A stretch of DNA of 64,000 nucleotides. Origin: Neospora caninum Liverpool (lineage: Eukaryota > Apicomplexa > Conoidasida > Eucoccidiorida > Sarcocystidae). Below, piece by piece: positions 62,222-64,000 of this stretch. Every line of letters begins with the position of its first letter. Position 1 is the stretch's first letter. The notes below the pieces were generated by a model that ran no database searches, was not told where the DNA came from, and saw only the letters and a program-made list of their open reading frames with translations. Made by a program: the position numbers and the translations under genes. The stretch is from the NCBI RefSeq assembly GCF_000208865.1, contig NC_018398.1, positions 1,488,001 through 1,552,000 of the forward strand, read 5' to 3'.

Positions 62222-64000
62222 TTTCGGCGAGAAGATACATCGCTGATGACCGTTTACAACGGCCACCCACTAAGCGGAAAGTAAAGAATCCGACACTGAT
62301 CTCTATTGACATAATACGTGGCGCACGTCGTGGGACAACTGCCTTGAGGCAAACTTGAGCCCGCCCGAGTCCGTCTTTTCGTATATATACCAGACCCGCG
62401 GGAAGAGCAAACGAGCGACAGCCCTTCACTGCCAAATCGGCGCAGTCGGCGCCGCCGACTCAAGACAGATAAAATGTGTGCGCCCACTTGCCAGAAAACG
62501 GCACGGCAAGCTTAGACGTATCACCCTCCGTTTCTCTAAAAGCGATCCGCAAAAAAAGGCTAGTGCGACAGCCCGTGCAACCCCCGTCCGTATCTTGTAG
62601 CCACGCACCTGGCGCAGCTGTGACAAGACAACCTGCCGCCCTGCCGTGCCAGTTTATATGCGACTGCCTTCAATTAGCGGCCCGCGGAACGGGCAACCTG
62701 ACCCGTGACGCCGTCTGAAAAACCCCATCCCGCACGACGACTGAAAGTTGCCGCTGCCGAGCGGAGAGCATGTTAAAAGAACCTAAAAACTAGATACAAG
62801 GAACTTGACAAGCAGGGGAACATGTTTGAATGTACCGCTACCGTGGGGTGTGAATGCTCTCTCGTTTACGTCTTTCCGTCTGTCTAGGGTCACGAACGGC
62901 CAATCGTACTTGCGCAAACTAGCGGGCATTTCTTTACGGCTGTCCCTATCCAGTACCGGTGTCTTCCCCGTATACTTTTAGCAGCGCTACTCATTTTCGA
63001 GGGAAATGTGTCGCCCTTCGTCAGCAACACGCACGTAAGTCGCAGCAAGTCCAGATGAGTGAACAGGCGAACGTAGTGATGGACATTGGCTTCCTTGGGG
63101 AAAGGAGTCACCTAGTGCCTCAGTCGCAAGGAAGCCGTTGGTTGCATAACCGGAGCTCCGGAGCAAGTTAGCAAGCGATAATTGACTGGACGCACCCCCG
63201 ATGCAAAGGGCGTGCGCATCCGTTGGGGAATATTCTTCATCACGACATCTGCAGCTGCAGGTCTCTTCACAGTGCACTGAAGACCCAAACATCCCCCACG
63301 CTGAGAGGGGCTGCAAGCGCCGGAGCGGCGGTCCCGGATATAACTGGCAGAACCCCGGAGCTGGGGCGGCCCAAAGCACAGCTTTGAGCTTCTCCATTTC
63401 AAGGTATTTCTATGCCTATTATGCCACGTTTGAGTAGCTGGCGAGGAGGGAGCTCCTCAGTTGGTTAGCTAAAGGAGCCATCTCTGGTTGCGGTCCCCGG
63501 TGCCGCTTACTCGTCTTCAGCAAATCGAAAAGAACCCCTCCCTGTATCTCACACAAGTTCTCTTCCGTGAGAAATAGGAGCACATCGCTTCTCGAGTCAT
63601 TGTCCAAACATCTTCTCAGGGACTCTGAGGCTCGTTTGCGCACGGTCCTCCCGTAACCTGTCCCTTCTCGGCTCACGTTCGCATATCGGACGGTTGACAA
63701 CTTTGGCTAGCAGCTGGATCCACCTTCGTCCGAAATCCTGGACTGTGTTGAACGCTTCATTTGTTCTGTGGGCACGAAAATGGCCTGGCAGAGGGAGAAT
63801 GGGTACGAGTGTAGCTGCGGTGTCACGCACTTTTACGGCAACTCTCGATAAAGGCGTGTGGTCACGACTGTTTCGAAGGCATGTTTATCTCGTGCGTCCG
63901 CCATTCCTTGCCTGTGTCCCCTCTAATTTTAAGTGACCACCCCGGCTTGTTCCGTTGTGGCAACGCAGTTTCAGCTGATGCTCCAGGAAAATGCGAGAGA
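62222..64000. other. Right flank: promoter of paralogue 2 and possible fragment of another minus-strand gene
   Basis: The promoter of the minus-strand paralogue should lie from 62222 upward; no motif was recognised. Further right, an ATG at 63397 opens 136 codons (minus, to 62987) with no domain. Minus-strand frames at 63830-63597 (after a good acceptor CTCTGCCAG) and 63700-63419 (SDVLLFLTEENLCEIQGG) look protein-like. They overlap in two frames with only about 20 bp between potential splice sites, so they are either a decayed exon or alternative exons of a gene continuing past the edge. Confidence 0.3.

Overview
The window looks like nuclear DNA of a tissue-cyst coccidian (Apicomplexa: Toxoplasma, Neospora, Hammondia or Besnoitia group). 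Reasons: base composition near 50% GC; multi-exon genes with small to medium GT-AG introns; long Ser/Ala/Pro/Arg-rich low-complexity coding stretches; TA, GATA and GT microsatellites in introns and intergenic DNA; and several proteins that are predicted to be secreted and have short transmembrane segments. One run of exactly 100 N (12384-12483) marks a scaffold gap. I cannot choose the genus from sequence alone. No rRNA, tRNA, CRISPR, insertion sequence or bacterial feature was seen.

Left part (1-23.4 kb), housekeeping-like. The 3' end of a plus-strand gene (1-1157) is followed by a 10-exon minus-strand gene (4174-10418). That gene encodes the METTL3/MT-A70 RNA N6-adenosine methyltransferase, with two CCCH zinc fingers, the DPPW catalytic motif and a 586-residue Pro-rich first exon. 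After a 5.2-kb divergent intergenic region holding the gap, a 5-exon plus-strand gene (15655-23408) encodes a protein of about 2135 residues that is mostly coiled coil. Introns and 5' leaders here are strongly pyrimidine-rich on the transcribed gene's own sense strand.

Middle part (23.4-46 kb). A 167-residue dense-granule-like protein (25400-25903, minus) is followed by a large gene of unknown function encoding at least 1118 residues (28845-32201, minus). Next comes a long minus-strand gene (34405-45961). It has a signal peptide, a unique N-terminal region, and at least five intact pairs of alternating exons: type A, starting with a CxxxCP-like motif, and type B, a REJ/PKD-like beta-sandwich. 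A sixth pair, in the middle, is broken by frameshifts and stops.

Right part (50-62.3 kb). Two convergent genes (50179-55765 plus; 57154-62221 minus) encode diverged paralogues. Each has eight exons with the same order of intron phases (1,0,1,1,1,0,1), an N-terminal signal peptide and a C-terminal double transmembrane segment. Their tails differ: a KKDRAAA heptad array in one and a Pro/Tyr-rich end in the other. I recognise neither as a named protein. This pair and the repeat-exon protein are the best candidates for undescribed biology. Secretion to the parasitophorous vacuole, rhoptry or surface is inferred only from their topology.
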